A DNA stretch of 57,093 nt from an uncultured Prevotellaceae bacterium (GCA_946541745.1 CAMNJY010000002.1:1-57093), one strand, 5' to 3'. Positions 1 to 9,590 are shown, counted from the stretch's first letter. The notes: generated from the letters alone by a model not told the origin. Translations and numbers: made by a program.

Positions 1-58
1 CCGAGACAATTTGTAAAATTCGTAAAATTCGTAGTTATTCACTCCGTGCGCAGTTTAA

Positions 59-82
59 GTTAAGGTTAAGGTTAAGGTTAAA
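59..82. repeat. Short TTAAGG tandem repeat downstream of mfd
   Basis: About four tandem copies of a TTAAGG-like hexamer lie just beyond the mfd stop codon. Two copies of GTAAAATTC precede them near base 15. No terminator stem is visible. It is probably a simple-sequence repeat and no function is assigned. Confidence 0.6.
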
Positions 83-3000
83 ATACCCCTGCGGCTATGG
101 TTTGCAACACGCGCAGGGCTGCGGCTACCGACGGCACATCGGCTACCGACATGGAGCGCTTGCCGTTCTGCTCGCGCAGGTTGCAGCGGCGCAGGTGGGT
201 CGTGGCGTAGTTGAGCACACGGCCGAAGGCCTCGCTCTGGTAGTACGGGCTTTGGGCACTTGACACGAAGTAGAGCGCCATGCGCCCCTGTTTGAGCATA
301 ATCTTCTCGCACCCTAACTGACGCCCTAACCGCCGCAGGGGAACCACACGGATAAGCTCTTCGCCCACATCGGGTATAGGTCCGAAACGGTCGACCAGCC
401 GCTGACGGTAGGCCTCCAGCTCGCGGTCGCTCTTCAGGTTGTCAAGCTCGCGGTAGAGGAACATGCGCTCAGAGTCGCTGGGCACATAGCGGTCGGGGAA
501 GAGCATCTCAATGTCGGACTCCAAGGAGCAGTCAGCGACGAAGCTGAAAGCCCCCCCTACGGCCCCCGAGGGGGCTTCATTGCCAAGCCGGACACTTGTA
601 GCCCCCTCGGGGGCGGAGGGGGGGGCTTCATTCCTCAGTTCGGCCATCGCCTCGTTGAGTATTTTCTGGTAGGTCTCGTAGCCCAGGTCGCTGATGAATC
701 CTGACTGCTCTGAGCCTAACAGATTGCCGGCCCCGCGGATGTCGAGGTCCTGCATGGCGATGTTGATGCCTGAACCCAGGTCGGAGAAATTCTCCAGGGC
801 CTCCAAGCGGCGGCGGCTGTCGGTAGGCAGGGCAGCCAGAGGGGGTGCCAGCAGGTAGCAGAAGGCCTTGCGGTTGCCACGTCCCACGCGGCCACGCATC
901 TGGTGAAGGTCTGAGAGTCCGAAGTTTTGGGCGGCATTGATGATGATGGTGTTGGCGTTGGGAATGTCAATGCCGTTCTCAACGATGGTGGTGGAGAGCA
1001 GCACGTCATAGTCGTAGTTGGAGAATCCCAGTACTATCTGCTCCAGCTCCTCGGGCTTCATCTGGCCGTGGCCGATGGCCACCCGGGCGTCGGGCACGTA
1101 CTTGTGTATCATCTCGGCGATGTGGGTGAGGTCGGAGATGCGGTTGTTGACAAAGTAGACCTGACCGTTGCGCGACATCTCGAAGTTGATGGCGTCGCTG
1201 ATGATTTCAGGGCTGAAGGTGTGGATTTCCGTCTGTATGGGATATCGGTTGGGCGGCGGCGTCTGAATGACGCTGAGGTCGCGGGCACCGACGAGCGAAA
1301 ACTGCAGGGTACGCGGAATGGGGGTGGCCGACATGGTGAGCGTGTCGACGTTGGTCTTCAGCTGGCGCAGGCGCTCCTTGGTGGCAACGCCGAACTTCTG
1401 CTCCTCGTCGATGATAAGCAGCCCCAGGTCCTTGAACTTCACGGTCTTGCCTATGAGCTTGTGGGTGCCTATGATAATGTCTACCTTGCCGTCCTCCAGG
1501 TCGCGCAGTATCTCCCTGGTTTGCTTGGCGCTGCGGGCGCGGCTAAGATAATCCACCCTCACGGGCATGTCCTTGAGACGGCCCTGGAAGGTGCGATAGT
1601 GCTGATAGGCCAGCACCGTGGTGGGCACCATGACGGCCACCTGCTTGCCGTCGCAGGCAGCCTTGAAGGCGGCGCGAACGGCCACCTCGGTCTTGCCGAA
1701 GCCCACGTCGCCGCATACCAGCCGGTCCATGGGCCGCGGCTGCTCCATGTCGGCCTTGACGTCCTGCGTGGCCTTCAGCTGGTCGGGGGTGTCCTCATAG
1801 AGGAACGACGCCTCCAGCTCGTGCTGGAGGTAGGAGTCGTGGCTGAAGGCAAAGCCGCGCTCACGCCGCCGCTGGGCGTAGAGTTTGATGAGGTCGCGGG
1901 CTATCGACTTGATGTGGTTCTTGGTGCGCTCCTTGAGTCGTTCCCACTGACCGGTGCCGAGGGTTGACAGCCGGGGAGCCTCGCCGCCGTCCTGCGACTT
2001 GTATTTCGACACCTTGTAGAGCGAGTGGATGCTCACATAGATGGCATCGCCCCGCTGGTAGGTAATCTTGATCATCTCCTGGAACCCACCCTCGCCTCGG
2101 GAGGAGTCCGGCGAGGGGTTGATAGGCATCCTGATCAGTCCGCCGAAGCGGCCTACGCCGTGGTCTATGTGTACCACGTAGTCGCCTATCTCAAACTGCT
2201 GAATCTCTTTCAGTGTGAGGGCCACCTTGCCGGTGCGCACCTTGTCGCTCTTGAGGTTGTACTTGTGGAAGCGGTCGAATATCTGATGGTCGGTGAAGAA
2301 GCAGGCACGTGCATCGACGTCGATGAAGCCCTCGTGCAGGGTGTGGTCAACGGGGATGAACCCCACTCCCTTCCCCTCGCCAAGGGAGGGTTGTGGGTTC
2401 AGGATTTCCTTGAGCCGCTCCTGCTGCTTCTGGCTGTCGGCAAGTATGTAGAGCTGATAATGCTGAAGCAGATAGTCGTCCAAGGTGCGTATCAGCAGGT
2501 CAAAGTTTTTGTGGAACAGGGGCTGGGCCTTGGTGGAGAAGGCTATCCTGGCAGAGGGCGAAGCGTGAAGGGTGACGGGAGTATTGCCGAGGTAAATGTG
2601 GCGGAAGGACTGGATGTCGTCGCGAAACTGTGCCCCGGTGATAAGCTGGCACTCGCGGCGCAGCTGCTGCTCCATGTCGTGCTGCTCCATCTCGGTGGCG
2701 GCCTCCTCTATGCGCTCGGTGACGGCCTGCCGCGAGAAGCCCTCCCGGTAGGTGCGGTCAACGGCATCGGCCACGTAGTCGAAATTGCGAAACACCAGCA
2801 TCGTCTCCTCAGGCAGGAATTTCAGCAGCGACTCCTTGTCCTCCACCTGACCCGTCAGTTCAGGCACGATGTCTATGCGGTCGCGGCGGTCTTTTGACAG
2901 CTGGTCTTCTACTTCGAAGGTGCGGATGCTGTCAATATCGTCGCCAAAGAAGTCGAGACGGTAGGGATATTCGCAGCTGAAGGAGTACACGTCGAGGATG

Positions 3001-3566
3001 GAGCCGCGCAGGGCGTACTGGCCCGGCTCATAGACGTAGTCAACCTCGCTGAAGCCAAACTCCTGCAGCGTGCGCTCAATGTCGGCGGTGGGCATGTGCT
3101 GCCCCACCTGCAGGGACAGTGTGCGGCTGTCAAGCCGCTTACGTGTCACCACCATCTCGGCCACGGCCTCCGGGTAGGTCACGATGTAGAGTGATGCGGA
3201 CGGCACGTCAGCGGCCGAGCCGGCCGAAAGTCTGGAAAGGGCCTCGGTGCGCAGTATCTCGCTGGCAGGGTCGCGCTGGGCGTACTTCACTGACCGGCGG
3301 TAGCTGGAAGGGAAGAAGAGCACGCTGCCACCGCCCATGAGCTGCGACAGGTCGTGATAGAAATAGCCTGCCTCCTCAGCATCCTGAAGGACAAAAAGCA
3401 TGGTGGAGGCGCGCAGGACCGACAGCGCACTGAACACCAGGGGGGCGCTGGAACCCAGCAAGCCCTCAAGGGAGACGCGGCGCTGACGGCTGTCTGCCAC
3501 CGCTGCTGCCAGTGCCGACAACTGCGGCCTACTGGCATACTGACGACTTAACTCCTGTATTTCCAT
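78..3566 (-). CDS. mfd: Transcription-repair coupling factor Mfd
   Basis: Mfd is the ATP-dependent translocase that removes RNA polymerase stalled at DNA lesions and recruits UvrA. The 1162-residue protein has a UvrB-like N-terminal region, a CarD-like RNA-polymerase-interacting domain near residue 455 (FEIGDYVVHIDHGVGRFGG), Walker A GDVGFGKT near 619, a DEEQ box near 719 (family DEEH/DEEQ), the helicase C motifs ENGIDIP and QMRGRVGRG, and a C-terminal D7 domain. It starts at ATG 3566 only 18 bp after the upstream gene, so the two are probably cotranscribed. Three GC-rich palindromic repeats are inserted in frame, near residues 389-403, 481-495 and 979-1005; they add Pro/Gly/Glu-rich peptides not expected in the family. 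The last falls in the linker before D7. Confidence 0.97.
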   Translation of the reverse strand: MEIQELSRQYASRPQLSALAAAVADSRQRRVSLEGLLGSSAPLVFSALSVLRASTMLFVLQDAEEAGYFYHDLSQLMGGGSVLFFPSSYRRSVKYAQRDPASEILRTEALSRLSAGSAADVPSASLYIVTYPEAVAEMVVTRKRLDSRTLSLQVGQHMPTADIERTLQEFGFSEVDYVYEPGQYALRGSILDVYSFSCEYPYRLDFFGDDIDSIRTFEVEDQLSKDRRDRIDIVPELTGQVEDKESLLKFLPEETMLVFRNFDYVADAVDRTYREGFSRQAVTERIEEAATEMEQHDMEQQLRRECQLITGAQFRDDIQSFRHIYLGNTPVTLHASPSARIAFSTKAQPLFHKNFDLLIRTLDDYLLQHYQLYILADSQKQQERLKEILNPQPSLGEGKGVGFIPVDHTLHEGFIDVDARACFFTDHQIFDRFHKYNLKSDKVRTGKVALTLKEIQQFEIGDYVVHIDHGVGRFGGLIRMPINPSPDSSRGEGGFQEMIKITYQRGDAIYVSIHSLYKVSKYKSQDGGEAPRLSTLGTGQWERLKERTKNHIKSIARDLIKLYAQRRRERGFAFSHDSYLQHELEASFLYEDTPDQLKATQDVKADMEQPRPMDRLVCGDVGFGKTEVAVRAAFKAACDGKQVAVMVPTTVLAYQHYRTFQGRLKDMPVRVDYLSRARSAKQTREILRDLEDGKVDIIIGTHKLIGKTVKFKDLGLLIIDEEQKFGVATKERLRQLKTNVDTLTMSATPIPRTLQFSLVGARDLSVIQTPPPNRYPIQTEIHTFSPEIISDAINFEMSRNGQVYFVNNRISDLTHIAEMIHKYVPDARVAIGHGQMKPEELEQIVLGFSNYDYDVLLSTTIVENGIDIPNANTIIINAAQNFGLSDLHQMRGRVGRGNRKAFCYLLAPPLAALPTDSRRRLEALENFSDLGSGINIAMQDLDIRGAGNLLGSEQSGFISDLGYETYQKILNEAMAELRNEAPPSAPEGATSVRLGNEAPSGAVGGAFSFVADCSLESDIEMLFPDRYVPSDSERMFLYRELDNLKSDRELEAYRQRLVDRFGPIPDVGEELIRVVPLRRLGRQLGCEKIMLKQGRMALYFVSSAQSPYYQSEAFGRVLNYATTHLRRCNLREQNGKRSMSVADVPSVAAALRVLQTIAAGVF
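550..632 (-). repeat. In-frame palindromic repeat, type I, in mfd
   Basis: An 83-bp composite element read on the mfd coding strand. It has two inner palindromes, CCCCCGAGGGGG and CCCCCTCGGGGG, separated by about 30 bp, and complementary outer ends (GCCCCCC / GGGGGGC). It encodes EAPPSAPEG, a spacer, then NEAPSGAVGGA. The same architecture, orientation and frame occur in gltB at 51588-51672, and its second half occurs in pyrG. Confidence 0.85.
2081..2125 (-). repeat. In-frame palindromic repeat, type III variant, in mfd
   Basis: A GC-rich hairpin-forming insertion encoding PINPSPDSSRGEGGF, right after the RNA-polymerase-interacting domain core, where Mfd normally has a short hairpin loop. 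The ends AACCC and GGGTT are complementary. It is related to the SLTP...GEGS repeats but divergent. Confidence 0.65.
2358..2403 (-). repeat. In-frame palindromic repeat, type III variant, in mfd
   Basis: An insertion encoding LNPQPSLGEGKGVGF. The DNA has complementary ends (GAACCCAC / GTGGGGTTC) around a CCCTCCC...GAGGGG core. It resembles the other GEG-encoding repeats but is a diverged copy. Confidence 0.65.
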
Positions 3567-3584
3567 GGTTCAATACACAGCGCA

Positions 3585-4595
3585 CTACTTCCACGAAGCG
3601 CCCTGACGGAGGACAAACGTGATGCGCGACTTGCGGGGCAGTCGCGGCTGCTGCCACTCACCGCCCAAGAGCTGGATGGTGACGGGCTTGGAACTGGCCA
3701 TGGCAGCGGCCACGGCAGGCTCCAAGTCCATATAGTCGCCGCGGCCCTGGCGGTCGACGGTGATGTCGGCATCGCACCGATACTTGCTCAGCAACGGTAT
3801 CTCGGCACAGAGGGCATCGGCTAACAGACGGGCCACGACGTGGGCACCGTAGACGTTGTAGTGGGTGTTGTCCTGCTTGCCGTTGGGCTCTGTGGGCTCC
3901 GTGCCAGGCAGGTACCACATGTGGAGTTTCTTCGACGCCTCGGTGCCCAGGCCTTGCTCCAGGTCGTGGGTAATCTGGTTGGCATCGACGAAGTGGACAT
4001 TCATACGCCGAGCCACGTCGCGGGGGGCCACACGGTATAGGCCGTGGGTGTCAATGAGGGTGTCGCCCTCCACCATCTTCACGCCGTCCTTGAAGGTCTG
4101 CGTACGCAACTTCTCATCGTCGTCGTTCTCAGGGGCGTTGACAAAGAAATTGCGGCGCACCACGCTGTTCATCAGCACCGGAATACCACCGTGCTCACGG
4201 GTTTCGCGGACATAGCGGGCCAGCATGTAGTCGAAGGTGGAGCCTGGGTCGGTATGCCGGTCGGCCTTGGGCTTCTCGTCGTTGTGGCCAAACTGTATGA
4301 TGACGTAGTCGCCGGGCTTCAGGCGGTCGAGCACCTTCTGCCACCGCCCTTCGTTGAAGAACGACAGCGAGGAACGTCCGTTGACGGCGTGATTGTCAAC
4401 AAGGATATGGTCGTCGAAGTAGCACTGCAGGGCCATGCCCCACCCTCTTTCGAGCTTACCCTTCGACAGGTCTTTCTGGGCGGCCGTTGAGTCGCCTATA
4501 ATGAATATGGTGGTCTTCTTCTCGTTGTCGGCAGCCGTGAGCATGATGACCAGGGCTGCCAGAGTGGCCAAGAGATTTATTCGATGATGTAGCAT
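3585..4595 (-). CDS. Rhamnogalacturonan acetylesterase-like SGNH hydrolase (CE12) with truncated pectinesterase-like tail
   Basis: Predicted exported deacetylase acting on pectin (rhamnogalacturonan I). An N-terminal hydrophobic signal segment precedes the SGNH blocks: GDST (nucleophile Ser), NGRSS, GHND and the C-terminal DNTH with catalytic Asp/His. The hydrolase ends near residue 272. The last ~62 residues (DADITVDRQGRGDYMDLEPA, then KPVTIQLLGGEW) resemble the start of a CE8 pectinesterase beta-helix, but the gene stops at ASWK before any CE8 catalytic residue. Related Bacteroidetes proteins can combine CE12 and CE8 modules, so this looks like a shortened fusion. The stop lies 18 bp before the mfd start. 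The CE12 call is firm; the tail assignment is inference. Confidence 0.85.
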   Translation of the reverse strand: MLHHRINLLATLAALVIMLTAADNEKKTTIFIIGDSTAAQKDLSKGKLERGWGMALQCYFDDHILVDNHAVNGRSSLSFFNEGRWQKVLDRLKPGDYVIIQFGHNDEKPKADRHTDPGSTFDYMLARYVRETREHGGIPVLMNSVVRRNFFVNAPENDDDEKLRTQTFKDGVKMVEGDTLIDTHGLYRVAPRDVARRMNVHFVDANQITHDLEQGLGTEASKKLHMWYLPGTEPTEPNGKQDNTHYNVYGAHVVARLLADALCAEIPLLSKYRCDADITVDRQGRGDYMDLEPAVAAAMASSKPVTIQLLGGEWQQPRLPRKSRITFVLRQGASWK

Positions 4596-4640
4596 AGTCG
4601 TTGTTAATGTTTCAAGAAAGAAAGAAATCGTATTCGCCGG

Positions 4641-5591
4641 TCAAACGACGTTCTGTGGCCGCTGCTCAACAAAAGCCCTGACATTGTCGATGGCCACGTC
4701 TATCAGCCGTATGCGGGCCTCACGGGTGGCCCATGCTATATGAGGCGTGAGGTAGGCGTTGGGAAGGCCGATGAGCGGACAGTCAGCCTTAGGCGGCTCC
4801 TCGGTGAGCACATCGGCACAATAGGCCGCTAAGCGTCCCGACTGCAAGGCCTCGGCCACATCGGCATCGTCCACCAGCGGCCCGCGCCCCGTATTGATAA
4901 GGATGGCCGCAGGTTTCATCAGCTGCAGCGTGGTGCGGCTGACAAGGTGGCGGGTGGAATCAGTCAGCGGACAGTGAAGGGATACGATGTCCGACGTGGA
5001 CAGCAGCTCCATGAGGTCAGCCTTGCCGACGCCTGCTGGCAGCGCGTCGGCCGGCTTGCTGGTCAGGGCTTTCACCCGCATGCCAAAGGCCAGTGCTATG
5101 GCTGCCACACGGCTGCCGATATGGCCCAGGCCGACGATGCCAAACGTCTTGCCAGCCAACTCCGTCAGCGGCGTGTCCCAATAGCAGAAATCGAGGCTCC
5201 GGCTCCACCGGCCGCGGCGGTTCTCTATGGCATAGTGCTCAGTATGGTTGGTCACCGTCAGCAGATGTGAAAACACCATCTGCGCCACGCTCTCAGTGCT
5301 GTAGGCTGGCACGTTGGTCACGATGATGCCGCGCTCGCGGGCCGCCTCGACGTCAACCACATTGTAGCCAGTAGCCAGCACGCCGATGTATCTGAGCCTG
5401 GGCAGCTGCTCCATCTCGCGGCGATGCAGCACCACCTTGTTGGTCAGCACAATCTCAGCATCGGCAGCCCTTGCCAAAACCTCTGCTGCCGACGTGCGGT
5501 CATAGACGACCGTTGAGCCAAAAGCACTCAGCCCCTCCCACGACAAATCGCCGGGGTTGGCACCGTATCCGTCAAGTACTACAATCTTCAT
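4641..5591 (-). CDS. D-2-hydroxyacid dehydrogenase (glycerate dehydrogenase/hydroxypyruvate reductase-like)
   Basis: A 316-residue NAD-dependent D-isomer-specific 2-hydroxyacid dehydrogenase, the usual family length. The Rossmann motif is GLGHIGSRVA. The catalytic triad is visible: Arg in NTGRGPLVDD (unusually TGRG where ARG is more common), Glu in DVLTEEPP, and His in TPHIAWAT. It probably reduces a small 2-ketoacid such as hydroxypyruvate or glyoxylate in the cytosol; the substrate cannot be read from sequence. It lies between the CE12 esterase gene (45 bp) and hisS (85 bp of repeat-rich spacer). Confidence 0.9.
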   Translation of the reverse strand: MKIVVLDGYGANPGDLSWEGLSAFGSTVVYDRTSAAEVLARAADAEIVLTNKVVLHRREMEQLPRLRYIGVLATGYNVVDVEAARERGIIVTNVPAYSTESVAQMVFSHLLTVTNHTEHYAIENRRGRWSRSLDFCYWDTPLTELAGKTFGIVGLGHIGSRVAAIALAFGMRVKALTSKPADALPAGVGKADLMELLSTSDIVSLHCPLTDSTRHLVSRTTLQLMKPAAILINTGRGPLVDDADVAEALQSGRLAAYCADVLTEEPPKADCPLIGLPNAYLTPHIAWATREARIRLIDVAIDNVRAFVEQRPQNVV

Positions 5592-5633
5592 TTCGCTTTT
5601 CTACCTTAATTCAAGTTTCGCATTCGCTCAATT

Positions 5634-5691
5634 TTCGGAGTTAGAAGGAGTTAGAAGTAGTTATCGGCCTTCGGCCTCATGTAGTTAGAAG
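5634..5691. repeat. GGAGTTAGAA tandem repeat and GGCC hairpin after hisS
   Basis: Direct repeats of GGAGTTAGAA are followed by the small hairpin GGCCTTCGGCC at the 3' end of hisS. The GGAGTTAG motif recurs upstream of rpsP, the DUF1573 gene and fur, so it is a dispersed repeat in this genome. No U-run follows the hairpin on the hisS strand, so I do not call a terminator. Confidence 0.5.
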
Positions 5692-7062
5692 TGCTGCCAT
5701 CAGTTCGTCGGGCGTGACGAGCTGCTGCTCACCTGTAGCCATATCCTTGAGCGTCACCTTGCCCTGAGCTATCTCGTTGTCGCCGACAAGGGCCACGAAG
5801 GGTATCTGCTTGGCATTGGCATACGACATCTGCTTCTTCATCTTTGCTGCATCGGGGTAGACCTCGGTACGTATGCCTGCCTGGCGCAGCTGAGCGGCGA
5901 TGGGCAGACAGTAGGCTGCCTCCTGGGGGCCGAAGTTGATGAACAAAAGACGGGTGCCGTTGACGGCGTCTTCCGGATAGACTTCGAGGGCGTTGAGTAC
6001 GTCGTAGATGCGGTCGACGCCAAACGAGATGCCGACCCCCGAGAGGCCCGGCATGCCGAAGATGCCGGTCAGGTTGTCGTAGCGTCCGCCGCCGGTAATG
6101 CTGCCTATAGCGACATCGAGGGCCTTGACCTCAAAGATGGCACCGGTGTAGTAGTTCAGACCGCGCGCCAGGGTGAGGTCGAGCTGCAGTTCGTTCTTGA
6201 GGGTAATGCCACCGCCGCTGCTCAATGCGCCGAGGATGGTGCGCAGTTCGCTGACACCCTGCTGGCCTGTCTCACTGTCGCGCAGCACGTCGGCAATGGT
6301 CTGGAGCTTCTCGTCGTTCGTGCCCTCAAGCAGTATGATGGGTTGCAGCTTCTGTATCTGCTCGTCGGTGAGGCCGTCGTCGCGCAGTTCCTGATTGACG
6401 TTGTCAATGCCTATCTTGTCGAGCTTGTCGATGGCCACGGTGATGTCTACTATCTTGTCGGCAGCCCCTATCACCTCGGCAATGCCGGTCAGTATTTTGC
6501 GGTTATTAATCTTAATCTGTACACGGACGCCGAAACGTTGGAACACGGTATCAACTATCTGCATCAGTTCTACCTCGTTGAGCAGCGAGTCGGAGCCGAC
6601 GATGTCGCCGTCAAACTGCCAGAACTCGCGATAGCGGCCTTTCTGCGGGCGGTCGGCCCGCCACACGGGCTGCATCTGGTAACGCTTGAAGGGCAGCTGC
6701 AGCTCCTCGCGGTGCATCACCACGTAGCGGGCGAAAGGCACCGTGAGGTCATAGCGCAAGCCCTTCTCACAAAGCCGGGCGGCCACATGGTTGGGGCTTT
6801 GAGATTTGAGGGCTGAGAGGTCATCATCGGTGAACTTTGCGAGGAAGTCACCGCTGTTGAGCACCTTGAACAGCAGTTTGTCGCCCTCTTCGCCATATTT
6901 GCCCATGAGCGTCGACAGGGTTTCCATGGCAGGTGTCTCTATCTGCTGAAAGCCGTATAGCTCGTAAACGCTGCGTATGGTATTGAAAATATAGTTGCGA
7001 CGCGCCATCTCCTGTGGTCCGAAGTCGCGAGTACCCTTGGGAATTGAAGGTTTGCTTGCCAT
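5677..7062 (-). CDS. hisS: Histidyl-tRNA synthetase
   Basis: Class II aminoacyl-tRNA synthetase charging tRNA-His. I use ATG 7062 ([14 protein letters not shown]), the canonical family start, not the longer track ORF, because 7062 falls 5 bp after the purA stop. Motifs: [13 protein letters not shown], motif 2 region [20 protein letters not shown] followed by FWQFDGD, the HisA signature [15 protein letters not shown], motif 3 region [13 protein letters not shown], and a C-terminal anticodon-binding domain. Near residues 85-95 the stretch [12 protein letters not shown] looks slightly expanded relative to what I expect of the family. Likely cotranscribed with fur and purA upstream. Confidence 0.97.
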   Translation of the reverse strand: MASKPSIPKGTRDFGPQEMARRNYIFNTIRSVYELYGFQQIETPAMETLSTLMGKYGEEGDKLLFKVLNSGDFLAKFTDDDLSALKSQSPNHVAARLCEKGLRYDLTVPFARYVVMHREELQLPFKRYQMQPVWRADRPQKGRYREFWQFDGDIVGSDSLLNEVELMQIVDTVFQRFGVRVQIKINNRKILTGIAEVIGAADKIVDITVAIDKLDKIGIDNVNQELRDDGLTDEQIQKLQPIILLEGTNDEKLQTIADVLRDSETGQQGVSELRTILGALSSGGGITLKNELQLDLTLARGLNYYTGAIFEVKALDVAIGSITGGGRYDNLTGIFGMPGLSGVGISFGVDRIYDVLNALEVYPEDAVNGTRLLFINFGPQEAAYCLPIAAQLRQAGIRTEVYPDAAKMKKQMSYANAKQIPFVALVGDNEIAQGKVTLKDMATGEQQLVTPDELMAALLTT

Positions 7063-7067
7063 CTTAA

Positions 7068-8339
7068 TTATTTGCGAACGATAGTTTGTGCACGGTCGGG
7101 ACCGATGCTGATGATACATATCGGGGTTTCGAGCTGTTCTTCGAGGAACTGGATATAGTCACGGAACGGCTGTGGGAACTCATCTTCACTGGTGAATTGC
7201 GTCATATCAGTTTTCCAGCCGGGCAGCTCCTGGTAGACGGGTTCAATGTCATCTTCAATATTATACGGGAAATCGCTGATTTGCTGGCCGTTGTGCTTGT
7301 AGGCCACACAGGCCTTGATGGTATCAAACTGGTCGAGCACATCGCTTTTCATCATGATGAGCTTCGTCACGCCGTTGACCATGATGGCATATCGCAAAGC
7401 CACCAGGTCGATCCATCCGCAACGGCGCTCACGACCCGTGACGGCACCATACTCATGGCCGAGGTCACGGATGAGCTTGCCCGTTTCGTCGAACAGCTCG
7501 GTGGGGAACGGACCGGCACCGACGCGGGTGCAGTAGGCCTTCATAATGCCGAAGACGTCGCCAATCTTGTTGGGCCCTATGCCGAGACCTGTGCAGGCTC
7601 CGGCGCAGATAGTGTTTGACGAGGTGACAAAAGGATAGGAGCCGAAGTCAACGTCGAGCATCGTGCCCTGAGCACCCTCGCAAAGCACTGACTGACCGCT
7701 CTTCAGAATGCGGTTGACTTCGTGCTCGCTGTCAACGATGGGGAACTGACGCAGATAGTCAACACCCTCAAGCCACTTCTTCTCGACCTCACTGATGTCG
7801 TAGTCGAAATTGAGCGACTTCAGGATGGCTTCATGACGGGCCTTTGCGGCGGCATACTTCTCATCGAAATTCTCCAGAATGTCGCCCACACGCAGTCCGT
7901 TGCGGCTCACCTTGTCGGTGTAGGTAGGGCCGATGCCCTTGCCGGTGGTGCCCACCCGGTTCTTGCCCTTCTGCGCCTCGTATGCAGCGTCAAGCACGCG
8001 GTGGGTGGGCATGATGAGGTGCGCCTTCTTAGAGATGTGCAGACGGCTCTTCAGCTCATGGCCGCTCTGCTCCAGCGCCTTGGCCTCGTCCATAAACAGA
8101 TCGGGCGCCAGCACCACGCCGTTGCCGATGATGTTCACCTTGCCTCCCTGGAAGATTCCTGAGGGAATGCTGCGCAACACGTATTTCTCACCTTCAAACT
8201 CGAGGGTGTGGCCGGCATTGGGGCCACCCTGGAAACGAGCTATCACGTCATACTTGGGGGTCAGCACGTCGACCACCTTTCCTTTTCCTTCGTCGCCCCA
8301 CTGCAACCCCAGCAGGACGTCAACTTTACCTTGATTCAT
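7068..8339 (-). CDS. purA: Adenylosuccinate synthetase
   Basis: PurA converts IMP, aspartate and GTP to adenylosuccinate, the first committed step from IMP to AMP. The 423-residue length is normal. The P-loop-like signature [14 protein letters not shown] is at the N-terminus, then [25 protein letters not shown] and the C-terminal [15 protein letters not shown]. The start overlaps the end of the upstream fur gene by 14 bp, and hisS begins 5 bp after its stop, pointing to a fur-purA-hisS transcription unit. Confidence 0.98.
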   Translation of the reverse strand: MNQGKVDVLLGLQWGDEGKGKVVDVLTPKYDVIARFQGGPNAGHTLEFEGEKYVLRSIPSGIFQGGKVNIIGNGVVLAPDLFMDEAKALEQSGHELKSRLHISKKAHLIMPTHRVLDAAYEAQKGKNRVGTTGKGIGPTYTDKVSRNGLRVGDILENFDEKYAAAKARHEAILKSLNFDYDISEVEKKWLEGVDYLRQFPIVDSEHEVNRILKSGQSVLCEGAQGTMLDVDFGSYPFVTSSNTICAGACTGLGIGPNKIGDVFGIMKAYCTRVGAGPFPTELFDETGKLIRDLGHEYGAVTGRERRCGWIDLVALRYAIMVNGVTKLIMMKSDVLDQFDTIKACVAYKHNGQQISDFPYNIEDDIEPVYQELPGWKTDMTQFTSEDEFPQPFRDYIQFLEEQLETPICIISIGPDRAQTIVRK

Positions 8340-8832
8340 TATTGTTGTCTTCTGTTTTTGATGATTTCCATGTATTTTTCTGCCTCGTTATCTTAGCCTG
8401 GCAGGTAGAGCAGATGCCGTAGATGTAGAGTGTAAAACCGTCCTTGCGGAAACGTTTCAGGTGCAGGTCATCAATTGCCTGGGAGATCTCTTGCGAGCGG
8501 ATCTCTGTCACCTTACCACACACCGTACACATCTGGTGACAGTGTGAATTGTTGTCGTAGCAAGCCTCGTACTTGGTCGTACCCTGAAAACGGTGGCGTA
8601 TCACCAACCGCAACTCCATGAAGAGGTTCAGCGTGTTGTAAAGGGTAGCCCTACTCACGGGAAATTTATACTCGCCCGCCAACTTTTCTCCCAACTCGTC
8701 CAGCGTGAAATGGCCGTTTGTGTTGTACACAGCCTTCAATATCGCATAACGCTCGGGCGTCTTGCGATGATTATTCATTTCCAGGTAGCTGTCGAGTATC
8801 CGCTCTGCAGCGGTCATCGCACTATCTTTCAT
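8326..8832 (-). CDS. Fur-family metalloregulator (Fur/PerR/Zur type)
   Basis: A cytosolic dimeric repressor of 168 residues. The winged helix includes TPERYAILKAV and PVSRATLYNTLNLF (recognition helix). The regulatory metal site lies in NNSHCHQMCTVCGKV, and the structural zinc pairs are CTVC and CSTC near the C-terminus, followed by a polar tail. The family members sense iron, peroxide or zinc, and the sequence alone does not decide which. The 3' end overlaps purA by 14 bp, so this regulator may head an operon with purA and hisS. A TAnnTTTG box lies about 25 bp upstream. Confidence 0.93.
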   Translation of the reverse strand: MKDSAMTAAERILDSYLEMNNHRKTPERYAILKAVYNTNGHFTLDELGEKLAGEYKFPVSRATLYNTLNLFMELRLVIRHRFQGTTKYEACYDNNSHCHQMCTVCGKVTEIRSQEISQAIDDLHLKRFRKDGFTLYIYGICSTCQAKITRQKNTWKSSKTEDNNNESR

Positions 8833-8857
8833 TATATATAAGCTTCATAAACCTGTG

Positions 8858-8865
8858 CAAAGGTA
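8858..8865 (-). promoter_or_regulatory. Predicted -7 box of fur
   Basis: TACCTTTG on the minus strand, followed by GCAC, matches the Bacteroidetes -7 consensus TAnnTTTG, 25 bp ahead of the ATG. The region upstream of the box shares the CTCCTAAGTTTTTT motif with the DUF1573 promoter. No clear -33 TTTG is present. Confidence 0.6.
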
Positions 8866-9162
8866 CAAAAAACTTAGGAGTTTCAGATAGGTAGCAGGGA
8901 GTTTCAATCTTCGCTTTACATCTTTTAACCCTTCCGCCCCCGTCTTGTTTGGTTTTTTGATTTCGTTTTAGTATCTTTCCTCTATAAATAGAGAGCAAAT
9001 TGCCCCGTTTCGGAGACTACTCCCGTCAGTGATGCCGGTATGGCTGCTCGTCCGTGCCCTGTTGATGATACGCCCGTGTGTTTCCTCGACAAGCCTCTCC
9101 GAATCAGTGACACCTTCGCACGGCGTCGGCCACCACCATGAGCATCAAAGAAGCAGAAAACC

Positions 9163-9469
9163 CTGCTATGTATGCTATAGTTGGACGTATCTCGCTGGCA
9201 ACCAGCCGCTTATCCTATAGCACAGTTTCCGTAAACTATGCTATAACTGTGCTATAAACTATGCTATAGCTGACGGTTTGACTGATGTCAACGTCTTCAT
9301 GAGCGTCATGTGCCTCATCCCTCTAACTCCGAAAGTCAATCGGATGCTAAAAAACACGGGCTATAGCATAGTTTATAGCATAGTTATAGCATAGTTTCGG
9401 AAAACCATGCTATAGGATAACCCAAAGTATGTCAACTTGTTATAACCAACTATAGCACACATAGCATAG
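9163..9469. repeat. Imperfect ~108-bp inverted repeat with TATAGCATAGTT units
   Basis: The left arm (9163-9270) and right arm (9360-9469) are imperfect reverse complements, best at the inner ~60 bp and around CTATAGTTGG. Each arm contains several copies of ACTATGCTATA. The loop is about 90 bp. If transcribed it would form a very long hairpin. No coding capacity is visible. Confidence 0.8.
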
Positions 9470-9530
9470 TTTTTCGGAACTTTAATCACAGCACTGTTAC
9501 ACAATAGAAAATCCAGGCCTTGGATTTTCC

Positions 9531-9590
9531 GAAAGGGAGTTACTTTCGCGCAAAAGGGACTCCCTTTCGCACATAAGGGAGTCCCTTTTG
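9531..9590. repeat. AAAGGGAGTCCC palindrome cluster, copy 1
   Basis: Three alternating units, GAAAGGGAGT, AAAAGGGACTCCCTTTCG and AAGGGAGTCCCTTTTG, form mutually complementary hairpins. The same units occur at 39266-39310 in the second gene-free block, so this is a dispersed repeat. Confidence 0.75.

Noticed and set aside
927-1967. 346-aa plus-strand ORF opposite mfd, with other long ORFs at 2025-2897
   Set aside because: Antisense shadow of mfd; low-complexity composition following mfd codons, no motifs.
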